A model generated the notes under the pieces. The model did not search any database. It had not been told where the DNA came from and saw nothing but the letters and a program-made list of their open reading frames with translations. A stretch of DNA of 64,000 bases from the NCBI GenBank assembly GCA_002314875.1, contig DCHS01000008.1, positions 24,090-88,089 on the forward strand, given 5' to 3'. Made by a program: the position numbers and the translations under genes. This document shows, one piece after another, positions 42,029 through 51,529 of this stretch (position 1 is the first letter of the stretch; each line of letters starts with the position of its first letter). The stretch comes from Prevotellaceae bacterium UBA1746. GTDB lineage: Bacteria > Bacteroidota > Bacteroidia > Bacteroidales > Bacteroidaceae.

Positions 42029-43855
42029 ATGAGTGAAATTGAAGAAACCCAGCTTAATGCAGCCGTAGAAAATCCCGTTGAGGAAACTATCGAGACTCCC
42101 GTTGTTGAGGCTCCCGCTGCTGAAGTAGTGACCACTGAAACTCCCGAAGAGGAATCCGTTGCAGCATCAGAAACCGAAGAAGCAACATTCTCCTCAAAGG
42201 ATGAAGTAGTTGCTCGTCTTAAAGAAATTGTTGAATCCGGTGAAACCGATCGTAATATCGTTGACCAGATTCGCACTGTATTCTATCGCCTGCACAATGA
42301 AGAAGTGGCTGCTGCCCGTGAAGCCTTCATAGAGGGTGGTGGAAATGCCGAAGAGTTTGCTCCCGAGGCAGATCCCCTTGAGGTTGAATTCAAAGACCTC
42401 ATGAATGCCGTTAAGGAAAAGCGCGCTGCCCTCGCAGCTGAAGCTGAGGCAGAACGCCAGCAGAACCTTGAAAAGCGTCTCGCTATTATCGAGAAGATCA
42501 AGGAAATGGTTGCTAATCCTGACGACATCGACAAGAACTACGATGCCTTCAAGGCTCTCCAGACAGAATGGCGTGAGGTTGGTCCCGTTCCCGCAGAACA
42601 CACCACCGAAACCTGGAAGAACTACCAGCACAACGTTGAACAGTTCTACGATCTTCTCCGCATCAATCACGAAATGCGTGCGTACGACTTCAAGAAGAAC
42701 CTTGAAATCAAGACCGGCCTTTGTGAAGCAGCAGAAAAGTTGACCGAACTCGAAGATGTTATCAGCGCCTTCCACCAGCTCCAGAAACTCCATCAGGAAT
42801 TCCGCGAGACAGGTCCTGTTTCCAAGGAACTCCGCGAAGAAATCTGGAACCGTTTCAAGGCTGCCAGCACCATCGTTAACAAGCGTCATCAGGATCACTT
42901 CCTTGCTATTAAGGCTGAAGAAGAAGCTAATCTCGCTCAGAAACTCACCCTCTGTGAAACCGTTGAAGCCCTCGACCTCACCGCTCTCAAGACTCCAAAC
43001 GACTGGGAAGAGGCTACCAAGGGAATCATTGCTCTTCAGAACCAGTGGAAGACCATCGGTTATACTCCCCGCAAGGTAAATCAGGAAACCTTCGAGCGTT
43101 TCCGTTCTGCTTGCGACCGCTTCTTCACCGCTAAGACTGAACATTTCCGCGCTCTTCGCGAAACTCTCGCAAAGAATCTCCAGTTGAAGACGGCTCTCTG
43201 CGAACGTGCAGAAGAACTCAAGACCAGCACAGAATGGGTCGCAACTACTAATGCGCTCGTTGCTCTCCAGGCTGAATGGAAGACCATCGGTCCCGTTGCT
43301 CATAAGATCAGCGACGCTATCTGGAAGCGTTTCAATGGTGCTTGCAATGAATTCTTTGCTGCAAAGCAGGCTGCAACCAGTGGTGTTCGTGCAGAAGAAG
43401 AGGCTAACCTCGAAAAGAAGTTCGATATTATTGCTCGTCTTGAAAAGCTTGTTGCTGAAGGTAGCGAAAATCTCCTCGCAGAAGTTAAAGCTCTTCAGGC
43501 TGAATGGAATGAAGTTGGTCATGTTCCTTTCCGCAAAAAGGAAAAGATCTATCGCCAGTACCGTGAAGCATGTGATAAGCTTTATGATACCATCCATCGC
43601 ACTGCTTCTCGTCGCCGTGTTGACGGTGCCGTTCGTCGCGCATCACAGCAGAACGTCAGTCCTCTCCAGCGTCTCCAGAAGATGATTGAAGACAAGAAGG
43701 CTGAAATCAAGAACTACGAAACAAACCTGACCTTCCTTTCTACCAAGTCCAAGAGTGGAAACAGTCTCGTTGCCGATATTGAGCGTCGCATCCAGCAACT
43801 CAAGAACGAACTCGTAGACCTTAAAGACAAACTTTCGCAGACTTCTGCTGAATAA
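42029..43855 (+). CDS. DUF349 repeat protein
   Basis: 608 residues from ATG at 42029 (MSEIEETQLNA); the TTG 12 bases upstream is rejected. After an acidic, low-complexity N-terminus (to ~60), six or so helical DUF349 repeats follow, each with the pattern (A/L)LQ.EWK.IG.VP.....IW..F..AC..FF. They are seen as WREVGPVPAEHTTETWKNYQ, WKTIGYTPRKVNQETFERFR, WKTIGPVAHKISDAIWKRFN and WNEVGHVPFRKKEKIYRQYR. The C-terminus is a coiled coil. Codon use is of the highly expressed class. There is no signal peptide, so it is cytoplasmic. The function of this family is not established to my knowledge. Confidence 0.9.
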   Translation: MSEIEETQLNAAVENPVEETIETPVVEAPAAEVVTTETPEEESVAASETEEATFSSKDEVVARLKEIVESGETDRNIVDQIRTVFYRLHNEEVAAAREAFIEGGGNAEEFAPEADPLEVEFKDLMNAVKEKRAALAAEAEAERQQNLEKRLAIIEKIKEMVANPDDIDKNYDAFKALQTEWREVGPVPAEHTTETWKNYQHNVEQFYDLLRINHEMRAYDFKKNLEIKTGLCEAAEKLTELEDVISAFHQLQKLHQEFRETGPVSKELREEIWNRFKAASTIVNKRHQDHFLAIKAEEEANLAQKLTLCETVEALDLTALKTPNDWEEATKGIIALQNQWKTIGYTPRKVNQETFERFRSACDRFFTAKTEHFRALRETLAKNLQLKTALCERAEELKTSTEWVATTNALVALQAEWKTIGPVAHKISDAIWKRFNGACNEFFAAKQAATSGVRAEEEANLEKKFDIIARLEKLVAEGSENLLAEVKALQAEWNEVGHVPFRKKEKIYRQYREACDKLYDTIHRTASRRRVDGAVRRASQQNVSPLQRLQKMIEDKKAEIKNYETNLTFLSTKSKSGNSLVADIERRIQQLKNELVDLKDKLSQTSAE

Positions 43856-43864
43856 ACCATAAAA

Positions 43865-43896
43865 AAAGGGAGTTGACGCAAGTTGACTCCTTTTTT
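43865..43896 (+). terminator. Terminator of the DUF349 gene
   Basis: AAGGGAGT pairs with ACTCCTTT around a 12-base loop, followed by further T. Confidence 0.8.
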
Positions 43897-43959
43897 AGTC
43901 ATTAAAGAATCTGGAACTTCCAGAATATCCGGACAATCCGGTTCAAATCAATAATTATT

Positions 43960-45108
43960 ATGAACATAGGTGATAAGGTTCGATTTTTAAACAGTGTTGG
44001 CGGAGGTAAGATTACCGGCTTCCAGGGTAATGACATCGTTCTTGTTGAAGACGAGAGTGGATTCGAAGTTCCCTGTATGAAAAATGAAGTCGTAGTCATC
44101 GAGACTGACCAATACAATTTCGTTCGTCCGAACCGTACCAAAAGCAAAGAGGTCCCCGTTCCCACGGAACAGCCTTCGAGTCTGAAGGCCGCCCTCAGCG
44201 CTCATGCAGCCAACCATCCCAATAACGATGACGAAGAGACGGACATTGCAGACCTCCCCATGACCTTCCATGCTCGTCCTTTGGAACGTCGTGGCGGCGA
44301 CAGCCTCAATGTCTATCTCGGTTTCCTTCCCGTAGATATCAAGGAATTGACTGATACCGCTTTCGAGGCTTATTTCATCAATGACTGTAACTTCTACATT
44401 CGCTATATGATTCTGACGCAAGAAGGAACAGCTTATAGCGTTCGCCATGAGGGTGTTGCTGAGCCCAACAAGAAAGTTTATCTCGAAACCTTCCATCGCC
44501 AGGCTTTACCCGAATTTGAACGAATGACGGTACAGATGATGGCTTACAAGGTGGACAAACCTTTCCAACTCAAACAGCCTTTCTGCGTCACTCTTCGTCT
44601 GGACGGCACAAAGTTCTACAAACTCCACACCTTCCAGCCTTCTGAGTTCTTCGACGAGGCATCTCTTGTCTATGAACTCATTCGCGATGATCAGCCCGCT
44701 CGCAATGTCTTTGTGGATGCTGACCAGATCAAAGAGGCCATCCTCGGTCCTAAGGAGGAGCGTCCAAAGATTTCTCCCGCTCGTAAGGAAGGTGCTCTCC
44801 CTGGTTTCCGAGGTACTGATCGCAATGGCATCATCGAGATTGATCTTCATGTTGAAAAACTCCTCGATAATACATCCGGTATGGATGCCAAGGCCATTCT
44901 CGATTATCAGTTGAAAATGGTACGCAAGACCATGGAGGCTCATCTCAAGGAAAAAGGCCGTCGCATCGTCTTTATCCACGGCAAGGGTGACGGCGTCCTC
45001 CGTAATGCCATTCTCAAACAACTCAAGACACAGTACCGCAACTGTACCCATCAAGATGCGTCCTTCCAGGAATACGGTTTCGGCGCCACCATGGTTACCA
45101 TACATTGA
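43960..45108 (+). CDS. DUF2027 and Smr domain protein
   Basis: 382 residues. The N-terminal ~75 residues (MNIGDKVRFLNSVGGGKITGF...) form a small beta-barrel resembling the MutS2 KOW-like region. The middle (about 100-260) fits the Bacteroidetes-specific DUF2027 fold (NVYLGFLP, NDCNFYIRYMIL). The C-terminal Smr domain has DLHVEKLL and HGKGDGVLR (His340), the HGxG motif associated with nicking nuclease activity in MutS2 C-termini. Without the MutS2 ATPase it may act on RNA or stalled ribosomes, as other free Smr proteins do; this is inference. It is preceded by a 61-base gap with no clear promoter. Confidence 0.85.
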   Translation: MNIGDKVRFLNSVGGGKITGFQGNDIVLVEDESGFEVPCMKNEVVVIETDQYNFVRPNRTKSKEVPVPTEQPSSLKAALSAHAANHPNNDDEETDIADLPMTFHARPLERRGGDSLNVYLGFLPVDIKELTDTAFEAYFINDCNFYIRYMILTQEGTAYSVRHEGVAEPNKKVYLETFHRQALPEFERMTVQMMAYKVDKPFQLKQPFCVTLRLDGTKFYKLHTFQPSEFFDEASLVYELIRDDQPARNVFVDADQIKEAILGPKEERPKISPARKEGALPGFRGTDRNGIIEIDLHVEKLLDNTSGMDAKAILDYQLKMVRKTMEAHLKEKGRRIVFIHGKGDGVLRNAILKQLKTQYRNCTHQDASFQEYGFGATMVTIH

Positions 45109-45146
45109 TGCAGCAAATGGTAAATTGTAAATAAAATAAATTGTAA

Positions 45147-47282
45147 ATGAAGAAGATACTCCTCACATTTATCGCTCTCGTCAGCGCATTCAGCGCAAAG
45201 GCTGACGAAGGTATGTGGTTGCTGAAGCTTATGGAGCAGCAACACCTCGCAGACTCCCTCGAAAAGGCAGGTCTCCAAATCTCCCCCAACGATCTCTATA
45301 ACGAAAATGCTCCATCTCTCCGTGATGTTGTCGGTATTTTCGGAAATGGATGTACAGGTGAAATCGTCAGCAGCGAAGGTCTCGTTCTGACCAACAATCA
45401 CTGTGGCTTCTCTTACGTCCACGATATCTCCACTATGGACCATAACTACCTCTACGAAGGCTTCTTTGCCAAGATCCGCGCCGAGGAAGTTCAGTGCCCC
45501 GACCTGACTTTCACCTTCGTCATCCGTATTGACGATGTTACCGCAGAAATAGAAAAGATTGCCAAGAAAAAGAAGGTAGACTTCTACACCATGCAATCTT
45601 ATGATTTCCTCAGCGGTCTCACCGATCAGATGTTGAAGAAGAGTGGTCTTTCCAAGATGAAGGGCATCAGTCTTCGCATCGTTCCCTATTTCGGAGGTAA
45701 TCAGTTCTATGCTTTCTATGAACAGACCTACAGCGATGTTCGTCTCGTCGTTAATCCTCCCATGCAGATTGGCCAGTATGGTTTCAATCAGGACAACTGG
45801 ATGTGGCCCCGCCACAATGCTGACTTTGCGATGTTCCGTGTCTATGCGGACAAGGACGGCCAGCCCGCTGAATTTGCAGAAGACAACCAGCCTCTCCAGT
45901 GCAAGAAGTGGCTGCCTGTCAGTCTTCAGGGTGTAAAGGAAAACGACTACACGATGATTATGGGCTTCCCCGGTCGTACCAGTCGTTATCTGACCAAGTC
46001 TCAGGTTGAACTCCGCTGCGGTAGCATCAACGAACCCATCAATATGGCGGGTGAGGCTGAACTCGACTTTATGAAGCAGCAGATGGACTCTGATCCTGCT
46101 CTGGCGCTCAAGTATGCTGATGATTATATGAGTCTCGGAAACCGCGTAAAGAATTACGGCGGTATGAATGCCAGCGTAAAGTCTACTCATCTCCTTGATA
46201 TTAAGGCTGATGAAGAAAAGGCTTTCCGTGCCTTTGCAGCTCAGAGTGACAAGGCAGAATACAGCGATATCATCGACCGTATCAATGATTGCTGTGCTAC
46301 CTACAAAGATACCATTTACGATTACAACCTCTTCTCTCAAACTTTTGATGCACAAAGCATGTTGATGCGCAAGAGTTCCATCACCGCATTCACTGAAGCT
46401 TTGGAAAGTGGCAAGGGCCTTGAACTGGCACGCAAAAATTTCCTCGATGCTTACACTCGCGAAATCTGTTCGGTTGATTTGGTTTACGACGAGCAGAAGA
46501 TGAACCTCCTCACCCCCTATTGGATTGAGAATCATCGCCTGGATGCACAGCCTTCTTTTGTTAAGGGTAAGACTGCAGAGGAGATGAAAGAATACTTCCG
46601 CCAGATTTTTCATGAGTCAGCATTCATCAATCGCAAAACAGCAGAAGCATTCATCGATACTTGTACGCTTGAGCAGTTCAACGCTGATCCGCTTATCAAG
46701 CATGAAAACATTGTGTTAAACTTCCCCCAAAAGGTTTACAAGCCAGCAATTGCTGATTACAACGAAACCATCACCAACCTCAACCGTACCTATGTTGGCG
46801 GTCTCTGTGAAATGTATGATTGGGCCAAGAGTCCCGATGCCAACTTCACCCTCCGTATGACCTATGGTCATGTCGGTGGCTACGATCCTCGTGATGCCGT
46901 TCATTACGATTGGAAGACCACGCTCACGGGTATGATGGAAAAGGAGAATCCCAAGGATCCCGATTATGTGATTGACGAAAAGCTCCGCTCTTTCTATCTC
47001 AACAAGAACTATGGCCGCTATGCTCGTCCCGATGGTGAACTTCCCACTTGTTTCCTGACCAACAACGACATTACTGGCGGTAACTCCGGTAGTCCCGTTC
47101 TCAATGCCAAGGGTGAACTCATCGGTCTTGCTTTCGATGGCAATATCGAAAGTCTTTCCAGCGACCTCCGTTTCAATCCCGCTCTCCAGCGTTGTATCTG
47201 CGTGGATATCCGCTACGTCCTCTTTATCTGCGACCTCTACGGCGGTTCATCCTACGCTGTTGACGAAATGACCATTCGCTAA
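45147..47282 (+). CDS. dpp7: S46 family dipeptidyl-peptidase, DPP7-type
   Basis: 711 residues with signal peptide (MKKILLTFIALVSAFSAKA). The catalytic triad is His85 (TNNHCGF), Asp226 (RHNADFAMFRVY) and Ser647 (GGNSGSPV). The residue 18 after the serine, which sets specificity in this family, is Gly665 (FDGN). DPP11 has Arg there and cleaves after Asp/Glu, while DPP7 has Gly and prefers hydrophobic residues, so DPP7 is favoured. It releases N-terminal dipeptides from periplasmic peptides, supplying an amino-acid-fermenting or peptide-using anaerobe. The next gene starts 3 bases after its stop. Confidence 0.93.
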   Translation: MKKILLTFIALVSAFSAKADEGMWLLKLMEQQHLADSLEKAGLQISPNDLYNENAPSLRDVVGIFGNGCTGEIVSSEGLVLTNNHCGFSYVHDISTMDHNYLYEGFFAKIRAEEVQCPDLTFTFVIRIDDVTAEIEKIAKKKKVDFYTMQSYDFLSGLTDQMLKKSGLSKMKGISLRIVPYFGGNQFYAFYEQTYSDVRLVVNPPMQIGQYGFNQDNWMWPRHNADFAMFRVYADKDGQPAEFAEDNQPLQCKKWLPVSLQGVKENDYTMIMGFPGRTSRYLTKSQVELRCGSINEPINMAGEAELDFMKQQMDSDPALALKYADDYMSLGNRVKNYGGMNASVKSTHLLDIKADEEKAFRAFAAQSDKAEYSDIIDRINDCCATYKDTIYDYNLFSQTFDAQSMLMRKSSITAFTEALESGKGLELARKNFLDAYTREICSVDLVYDEQKMNLLTPYWIENHRLDAQPSFVKGKTAEEMKEYFRQIFHESAFINRKTAEAFIDTCTLEQFNADPLIKHENIVLNFPQKVYKPAIADYNETITNLNRTYVGGLCEMYDWAKSPDANFTLRMTYGHVGGYDPRDAVHYDWKTTLTGMMEKENPKDPDYVIDEKLRSFYLNKNYGRYARPDGELPTCFLTNNDITGGNSGSPVLNAKGELIGLAFDGNIESLSSDLRFNPALQRCICVDIRYVLFICDLYGGSSYAVDEMTIR

Positions 47283-47285
47283 TCT

Positions 47286-48671
47286 ATGCTTCATGCTTCA
47301 TTCATCGATCAAATGACACAACTCCTTGGTCCTACTGAGACTGAGGCGTTGTGTCATGCGATCACCTCCAGCGAACCTTGTACCAGCATTCGTCTGAATC
47401 CCCGCAAAACAGTTTCTGACGAACACCCCGATCTCGTTCCATGGTGCGAGCAAGGTCGTTATCTTCCAGAACGTCCGCAGTTTACCATGGACCCTCTGCT
47501 TCACGCTGGTGCTTATTATGTTCAAGAGGCTTCCTCCATGTTCATCGAGCAGGCATACAAGGCTATCCTTGCAGAAAGTGAAGATATTAGCCGTGTCATC
47601 GACCTTTGTGCTGCTCCCGGGGGAAAGAGTACGCTATGGCGCAGTCTCCTTCCTGACGGATGTCTGCTCGTGGCCAATGAACCGATGCGCCAACGTGCTC
47701 AGATATTAGCGGAAAATCTGACGAAATGGGGGCATCCCGATGTCATCGTCACCAATGCTTTTCCCGAGGAATTCTCTTCGCTCTGCAGTTTCTTTGATAT
47801 TGTTGCCGCCGATGTCCCTTGTTCCGGGGAAGGCATGTTCCGAAAAGACGAGCAGGCAAGGGAGGAATGGTCTCCTGAAGCTGTTGTAGCCTGCGCAGAT
47901 CGCCAGTGGCAGATTATCAACGATATCTGGCCCACCCTTCGTGAAGGCGGTTTCCTCGTTTACTCTACCTGTACCTTCAATGCTCAAGAGGATGAAGAAA
48001 TGGTGAAGCGAATCTGCGACGAATTGGGAGCAGAAACTCTTCCTATCCCCTATGATAAGGAATGGGGCATCGTGGAAAGCAGCGCCATTGGTTATGCTGA
48101 CCTCCACGGCTATCATTTCTATCCCCACAAAGTCAAAGGTGAAGGCATCTTCATGGCGCTTCTGAGAAAGACGAGTGAGGCGCCGGAGGGTAAGGCATCA
48201 AAGCGTGATAAGAAGGGAAAGAACAAATCTGCTGCCAGTCTCCCTGTAAAAAACAGCGCTGCCATCGCCGACTGGCTCTGCCATTCTTCAGAATTTAAGT
48301 TTTTCCGTCCTGATGAATTCCATCTCGGTGCTATCCGTCAGAGTCTGTACGACGATACGCTGAAAGTCACTTCCGTCGTTCGTGCGCTGACCGCAGGAAT
48401 CCTGGTGACTGAGGAGAAAGGAAAGAAGCTCATCCCTCAACATGCTCTCGCCCTCTCCACGGAATTATCATCAGCTTTCCCTCGCGAAGAAGTATCTCTG
48501 GAAACAGCCCTGAGTTATCTTCGTCGCGAAAGCATCACGCTATCCCCAGAAACTCCCCGCGGCTATGTTGTCGTCACCTACAATGGTGCTCCTCTTGGCT
48601 TCGTCAACAACCTCGGTTCACGTGCCAACAACCTCTACCCAGAACAGTGGCGCATCCGTAAGCAGCTATAG
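47286..48671 (+). CDS. rsmF: rRNA (cytosine-C5) methyltransferase, RsmF/NOL1-NOP2-Sun family
   Basis: 461 residues. SAM motif I is DLCAAPGGKS (106-115). The two catalytic cysteines are Cys179 in DVPCSGEGMFRKD and Cys229 in YSTCTFN. The C-terminal part from ~300 has the RsmF-specific extension (FFRPDEFHL and a PUA-like GYVVVTYNGAPLGFVNNLGSRANNLYPEQWRI). The enzyme methylates a cytosine in 16S rRNA (C1407 in E. coli); the exact target here is inferred. It is translationally close to the peptidase upstream and followed by PrmA, giving a translation-machinery methyltransferase pair. Confidence 0.9.
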   Translation: MLHASFIDQMTQLLGPTETEALCHAITSSEPCTSIRLNPRKTVSDEHPDLVPWCEQGRYLPERPQFTMDPLLHAGAYYVQEASSMFIEQAYKAILAESEDISRVIDLCAAPGGKSTLWRSLLPDGCLLVANEPMRQRAQILAENLTKWGHPDVIVTNAFPEEFSSLCSFFDIVAADVPCSGEGMFRKDEQAREEWSPEAVVACADRQWQIINDIWPTLREGGFLVYSTCTFNAQEDEEMVKRICDELGAETLPIPYDKEWGIVESSAIGYADLHGYHFYPHKVKGEGIFMALLRKTSEAPEGKASKRDKKGKNKSAASLPVKNSAAIADWLCHSSEFKFFRPDEFHLGAIRQSLYDDTLKVTSVVRALTAGILVTEEKGKKLIPQHALALSTELSSAFPREEVSLETALSYLRRESITLSPETPRGYVVVTYNGAPLGFVNNLGSRANNLYPEQWRIRKQL

Positions 48672-48704
48672 CAGTTTTTCAACTTTTAACTTTTCTCTTT
48701 TCAC

Positions 48705-49637
48705 TTGAAATACTTAGAATTTACCTTTACAACCGCTCCTGCCAACGAGGCGATTTCCGATATCCTCTCCATGGTCCTCAGCGAAATTGGTTTCGAGTCC
48801 TTCATTCATACAGATGAACTCGATCTTCCCCGTGTTGGCTCCGTTGATAATTTCCCCGAAGCCCCCATCTTTGCAGAAAAGGCAGAAGAAGATACCTACA
48901 AGGCATACATCCAGACCTCCCTCTTCAACCAGGAGGCCCTCGATGAAGCAATTGCCGATTTTCCCCTCCCCGATGTGACCATTACCTATGAAAAGGTGGA
49001 AGCAGAGGATAAGGATTGGAACGAAGAGTGGGAAAAGAACTATTTTCAGCCCATCGTCATCGGTCCCGAAGAATGCCCCCGCTGCGTCATCGCCGCCACT
49101 TTCCATAAAGATGTTCCCAATGCTGAATACAATGTACGCATTAATCCTCAGATGTCCTTCGGTACTGGCCATCATCAGACCACGGCGCAGATGATCGGCC
49201 GTATCCTTGACGATGACATGGCCGATAAGACAATCCTCGATATGGGTTGTGGTACCAGCATCCTCGCCATCCTCGCCCGTATGGCAGGTGCAGCACATGC
49301 CGTAGCCATTGACTTTGACGAATGGTGTGTTAAGAATTCCTTGGAAAACATTGGAATCAACGGCCTCGACGACATCGATGTTATCCATGGAGATGCCTCT
49401 GCCTTGGCACCCTACCCCAACACTTTTGATCTCGTCATTGCCAATATCAATCGCAATATCCTCCTTGCCGACCTTGAGCACTATGTGGCAACCATGAAGG
49501 AGGGAGCTGATATCTATATGAGCGGGTTCTACTGCGAAGATGTTCCTAAGCTTCGTGCTCATGCCGAATCCCTCGGTCTTACCTTCGTCGATGAACGCAG
49601 CCTTGACAACTGGGCTTGCATCAAGATGCATAAATAA
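48705..49637 (+). CDS. prmA: Ribosomal protein L11 methyltransferase
   Basis: 310 residues from a TTG start (KYLEFTFTT...), with no suitable ATG nearby. The N-terminal L11-binding domain contains DWNEEWEKNYFQP (about 102-114), then FGTGHHQTT (about 150-158), and motif I ILDMGCGTSILAILA (from ~177). The NPPY-type motif is replaced by ANINRNIL, as is normal for PrmA. It trimethylates lysines and the N-terminus of L11. Its stop codon overlaps the next start by one base (TAATG). Confidence 0.93.
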   Translation: MKYLEFTFTTAPANEAISDILSMVLSEIGFESFIHTDELDLPRVGSVDNFPEAPIFAEKAEEDTYKAYIQTSLFNQEALDEAIADFPLPDVTITYEKVEAEDKDWNEEWEKNYFQPIVIGPEECPRCVIAATFHKDVPNAEYNVRINPQMSFGTGHHQTTAQMIGRILDDDMADKTILDMGCGTSILAILARMAGAAHAVAIDFDEWCVKNSLENIGINGLDDIDVIHGDASALAPYPNTFDLVIANINRNILLADLEHYVATMKEGADIYMSGFYCEDVPKLRAHAESLGLTFVDERSLDNWACIKMHK

Positions 49638-50347
49638 TGTCCAAAGTCTTTTTCTTCCTTCTTTTCTTTTTCTCTCTTTCCGCCTCAGCCCAAAAGATGT
49701 TGAAGCGGCCACTGGCATATGTTCCTGCAGACAGCGTCATCGTTCTTCCCCGTGGTGAAAGCAACATCATCGCTGACATCATGGCAGTCGATCCTTATCT
49801 TAATCCCAAAGATATCGTACTCACCAAAGCAGAAAAGAAAACAGCAAAGAAAGGACATTTGCTTCGCTATGACAAAATGCTCCTGCTCACGGGGGAGGCC
49901 GTCTATGCCGATACGCTGGAGGAACGATTCTTCCGTCTTCTTCCTCCTGCTATCAACGACGGCATCCTCCCCGTTCCCGAGCGTCAGTCTGCGGCCCAAG
50001 AAGCACTGGATTTAACCGGAACCATCTTTGCTACGAACGGTAAAGACCAGGTTTATGTTAATTTCTACGAAAACTGTACGGCACGAATAACCACCAAGGC
50101 GGTTCATTTCCTCCTCGATGTCATCAGCGAATATCCCGACGGACCAGAGGTAAAACTCCGCATCGGCGGTCTTCCCGCGGGCCAGACGGCCTTCTCCCTT
50201 CATCTCCGAATCCCTTCATGGGCTGAGGGCCAAAAGTTCTTCATTAATGGACGCGAAATCGTCTCGCCCATCATTGCAAACGGCTATCTCGTCGTCTCCC
50301 GAAAATGGCGCAACAACGAAGAACTCTTCTTTTACGCAAAAGATTAA
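49637..50347 (+). CDS. Exported GH127-like (DUF1680) remnant without catalytic barrel
   Basis: 236 residues with signal peptide (FFFLLFFFSLSASAQ). Residues from ~85 match, in order, the late landmarks of GH127 beta-L-arabinofuranosidases: TGEAVYADTLEERFF (the end of the helical barrel), ATNGKDQVYVNFY, YPDGPEVKLRI, LHLRIPSWAE, FFINGREI and GYLVVSRKW. The (alpha/alpha)6 barrel and the Glu/Cys zinc motifs are missing, so it should be catalytically inactive. It retains only the beta-sandwich region, perhaps as a binding domain. It overlaps prmA by one base, an unexpected partner. Confidence 0.7.
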   Translation: MSKVFFFLLFFFSLSASAQKMLKRPLAYVPADSVIVLPRGESNIIADIMAVDPYLNPKDIVLTKAEKKTAKKGHLLRYDKMLLLTGEAVYADTLEERFFRLLPPAINDGILPVPERQSAAQEALDLTGTIFATNGKDQVYVNFYENCTARITTKAVHFLLDVISEYPDGPEVKLRIGGLPAGQTAFSLHLRIPSWAEGQKFFINGREIVSPIIANGYLVVSRKWRNNEELFFYAKD

Positions 50348-50390
50348 TGTAAAAATCCGTGAATTATTTCTCCACTATTTTAATTTTTCG

Positions 50391-50398
50391 TAATTTTG
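50391..50398 (+). promoter_or_regulatory. -7 box of the AraC-type gene
   Basis: TAATTTTG, 23 bases before the ATG; TTTC lies 20 bases upstream (50367-50370). Confidence 0.6.
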
Positions 50399-50420
50399 CA
50401 CACGGAGAAATATTAAAAAT

Positions 50421-51485
50421 ATGGATTTACAAACTTGGGCACACATACTTTTCGGAATGTACCTTACCGTGTGCTTAATGCTCGGCATTGGACTCACGAC
50501 AAAGGTTATACTACACAACGAGAAATCACCCACCCAATTAATGCGCGTGTGTGGTTGGGCTATGCTATGTGACGGATTCCTTCTTGTCATTAGGGAGATT
50601 ATCTATAACTATTATCCCTCCACTTTTCTCACGATTCTGACGAACTGCCTCGATAACTCCATCGAAATTCTCATTTGTATAGCAGCAGAGACTCTTGTTC
50701 TGGGAACATTCCCCAGCAAGAAGAACTGCGCCATTTATGCTGCTCCCTACTTCCTCTTACTTCTGGTTTTGTGCATTTTCCACCAGAGTATAGGAAATGG
50801 CTTCTATTGGGCATTCTTTGCGGTAAGCTCGTGCATCTGCATCCATATCTTCACCCGACTTTATAAGTATCATAAAAACCTGAAAGACTGCTTGTCAAAT
50901 ACGGAAGGCTATACCGCACATTGGTTCGTTGTCCTATCTATGGCTCTTCTCGTTGAACTAGTCCTGTGGATTATTAGTAACACAGCGAAGGAGACTCTTC
51001 TGGAATGGCTATCGGTTTATGCTTTGATTATGATTGTTAACTGGATACTGCTCTTCTACTTCGCTGTTTCCCAGAAAACACTCAAGCCGGAAGATCTTAC
51101 AGAAGAAAAAGATGTTCAAAAAAGTGAGGCCAAAGATAGCACCTATGGTATTTCTGTCCGAAGACTGGAAACTCTTCTCGTTGATGAACGCATTTTCCTC
51201 AATCCCGATATTACCGTCGATACTATGGTGGAAATGCTGAACACCAACCGCTACGCTTTTTCCAACTACATCCACAACACCCTCGGAACCAACTTCTTTG
51301 ATTTCATCAACAGCTACCGAATCGAAGAAGCAAAATACTTACTGAAAAGCACGGATCAGAAAATCGAGGACGTCGCCCTTAAGAGTGGCTTCAACTCCTC
51401 CCGCGCCTTCCTCCGTGTCTTCAAAAGTTTCACAGGCCAAACACCCCGCGAATGGCGTAAACAACTACAACAAGAACAAGAATAA
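50421..51485 (+). CDS. Membrane-anchored AraC family transcriptional regulator
   Basis: 354 residues. About six or seven TM helices fill residues 5-215 (ILFGMYLTVCLMLGIGL, ILICIAAETLVLG, FLLLLVLCIFH, WFVVLSMALLVELVLWII, ALIMIVNWILLFYFAV). A charged linker and a C-terminal AraC/XylS DNA-binding domain (about 250-350) follow. Both helix-turn-helices are visible: VDTMVEMLNTNRYAFSNYIH and IEDVALKSGFNSSRAFLRVFKSFTGQTPREWR. The membrane part suggests sensing of an envelope or hydrophobic signal, in the manner of other Bacteroidales integral-membrane AraC proteins; the ligand is unknown. It has its own promoter and a strong terminator. No target gene is evident. Confidence 0.88.
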   Translation: MDLQTWAHILFGMYLTVCLMLGIGLTTKVILHNEKSPTQLMRVCGWAMLCDGFLLVIREIIYNYYPSTFLTILTNCLDNSIEILICIAAETLVLGTFPSKKNCAIYAAPYFLLLLVLCIFHQSIGNGFYWAFFAVSSCICIHIFTRLYKYHKNLKDCLSNTEGYTAHWFVVLSMALLVELVLWIISNTAKETLLEWLSVYALIMIVNWILLFYFAVSQKTLKPEDLTEEKDVQKSEAKDSTYGISVRRLETLLVDERIFLNPDITVDTMVEMLNTNRYAFSNYIHNTLGTNFFDFINSYRIEEAKYLLKSTDQKIEDVALKSGFNSSRAFLRVFKSFTGQTPREWRKQLQQEQE

Positions 51486-51487
51486 AA

Positions 51488-51520
51488 TAAGGAGTCGCTC
51501 CCGTAGGAGTGGCTCCTTAT
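51488..51520. terminator. Bidirectional terminator
   Basis: AAGGAGTCGCTCC pairs with GGAGTGGCTCCTT (two G-U pairs) around CGTA. It lies between convergent genes. Confidence 0.9.
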
Positions 51521-51529
51521 TCGTTTCAT

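Noticed and set aside
42194..43597. 467-codon open frame antisense to the DUF349 gene
   Set aside because: Shadow of a highly biased helical repeat gene; it shows no recognisable domain and no Bacteroidetes promoter.
45051..46613. 520-codon open frame antisense to the S46 peptidase
   Set aside because: The sense strand has an intact catalytic triad and signal peptide; the antisense frame has none of these.
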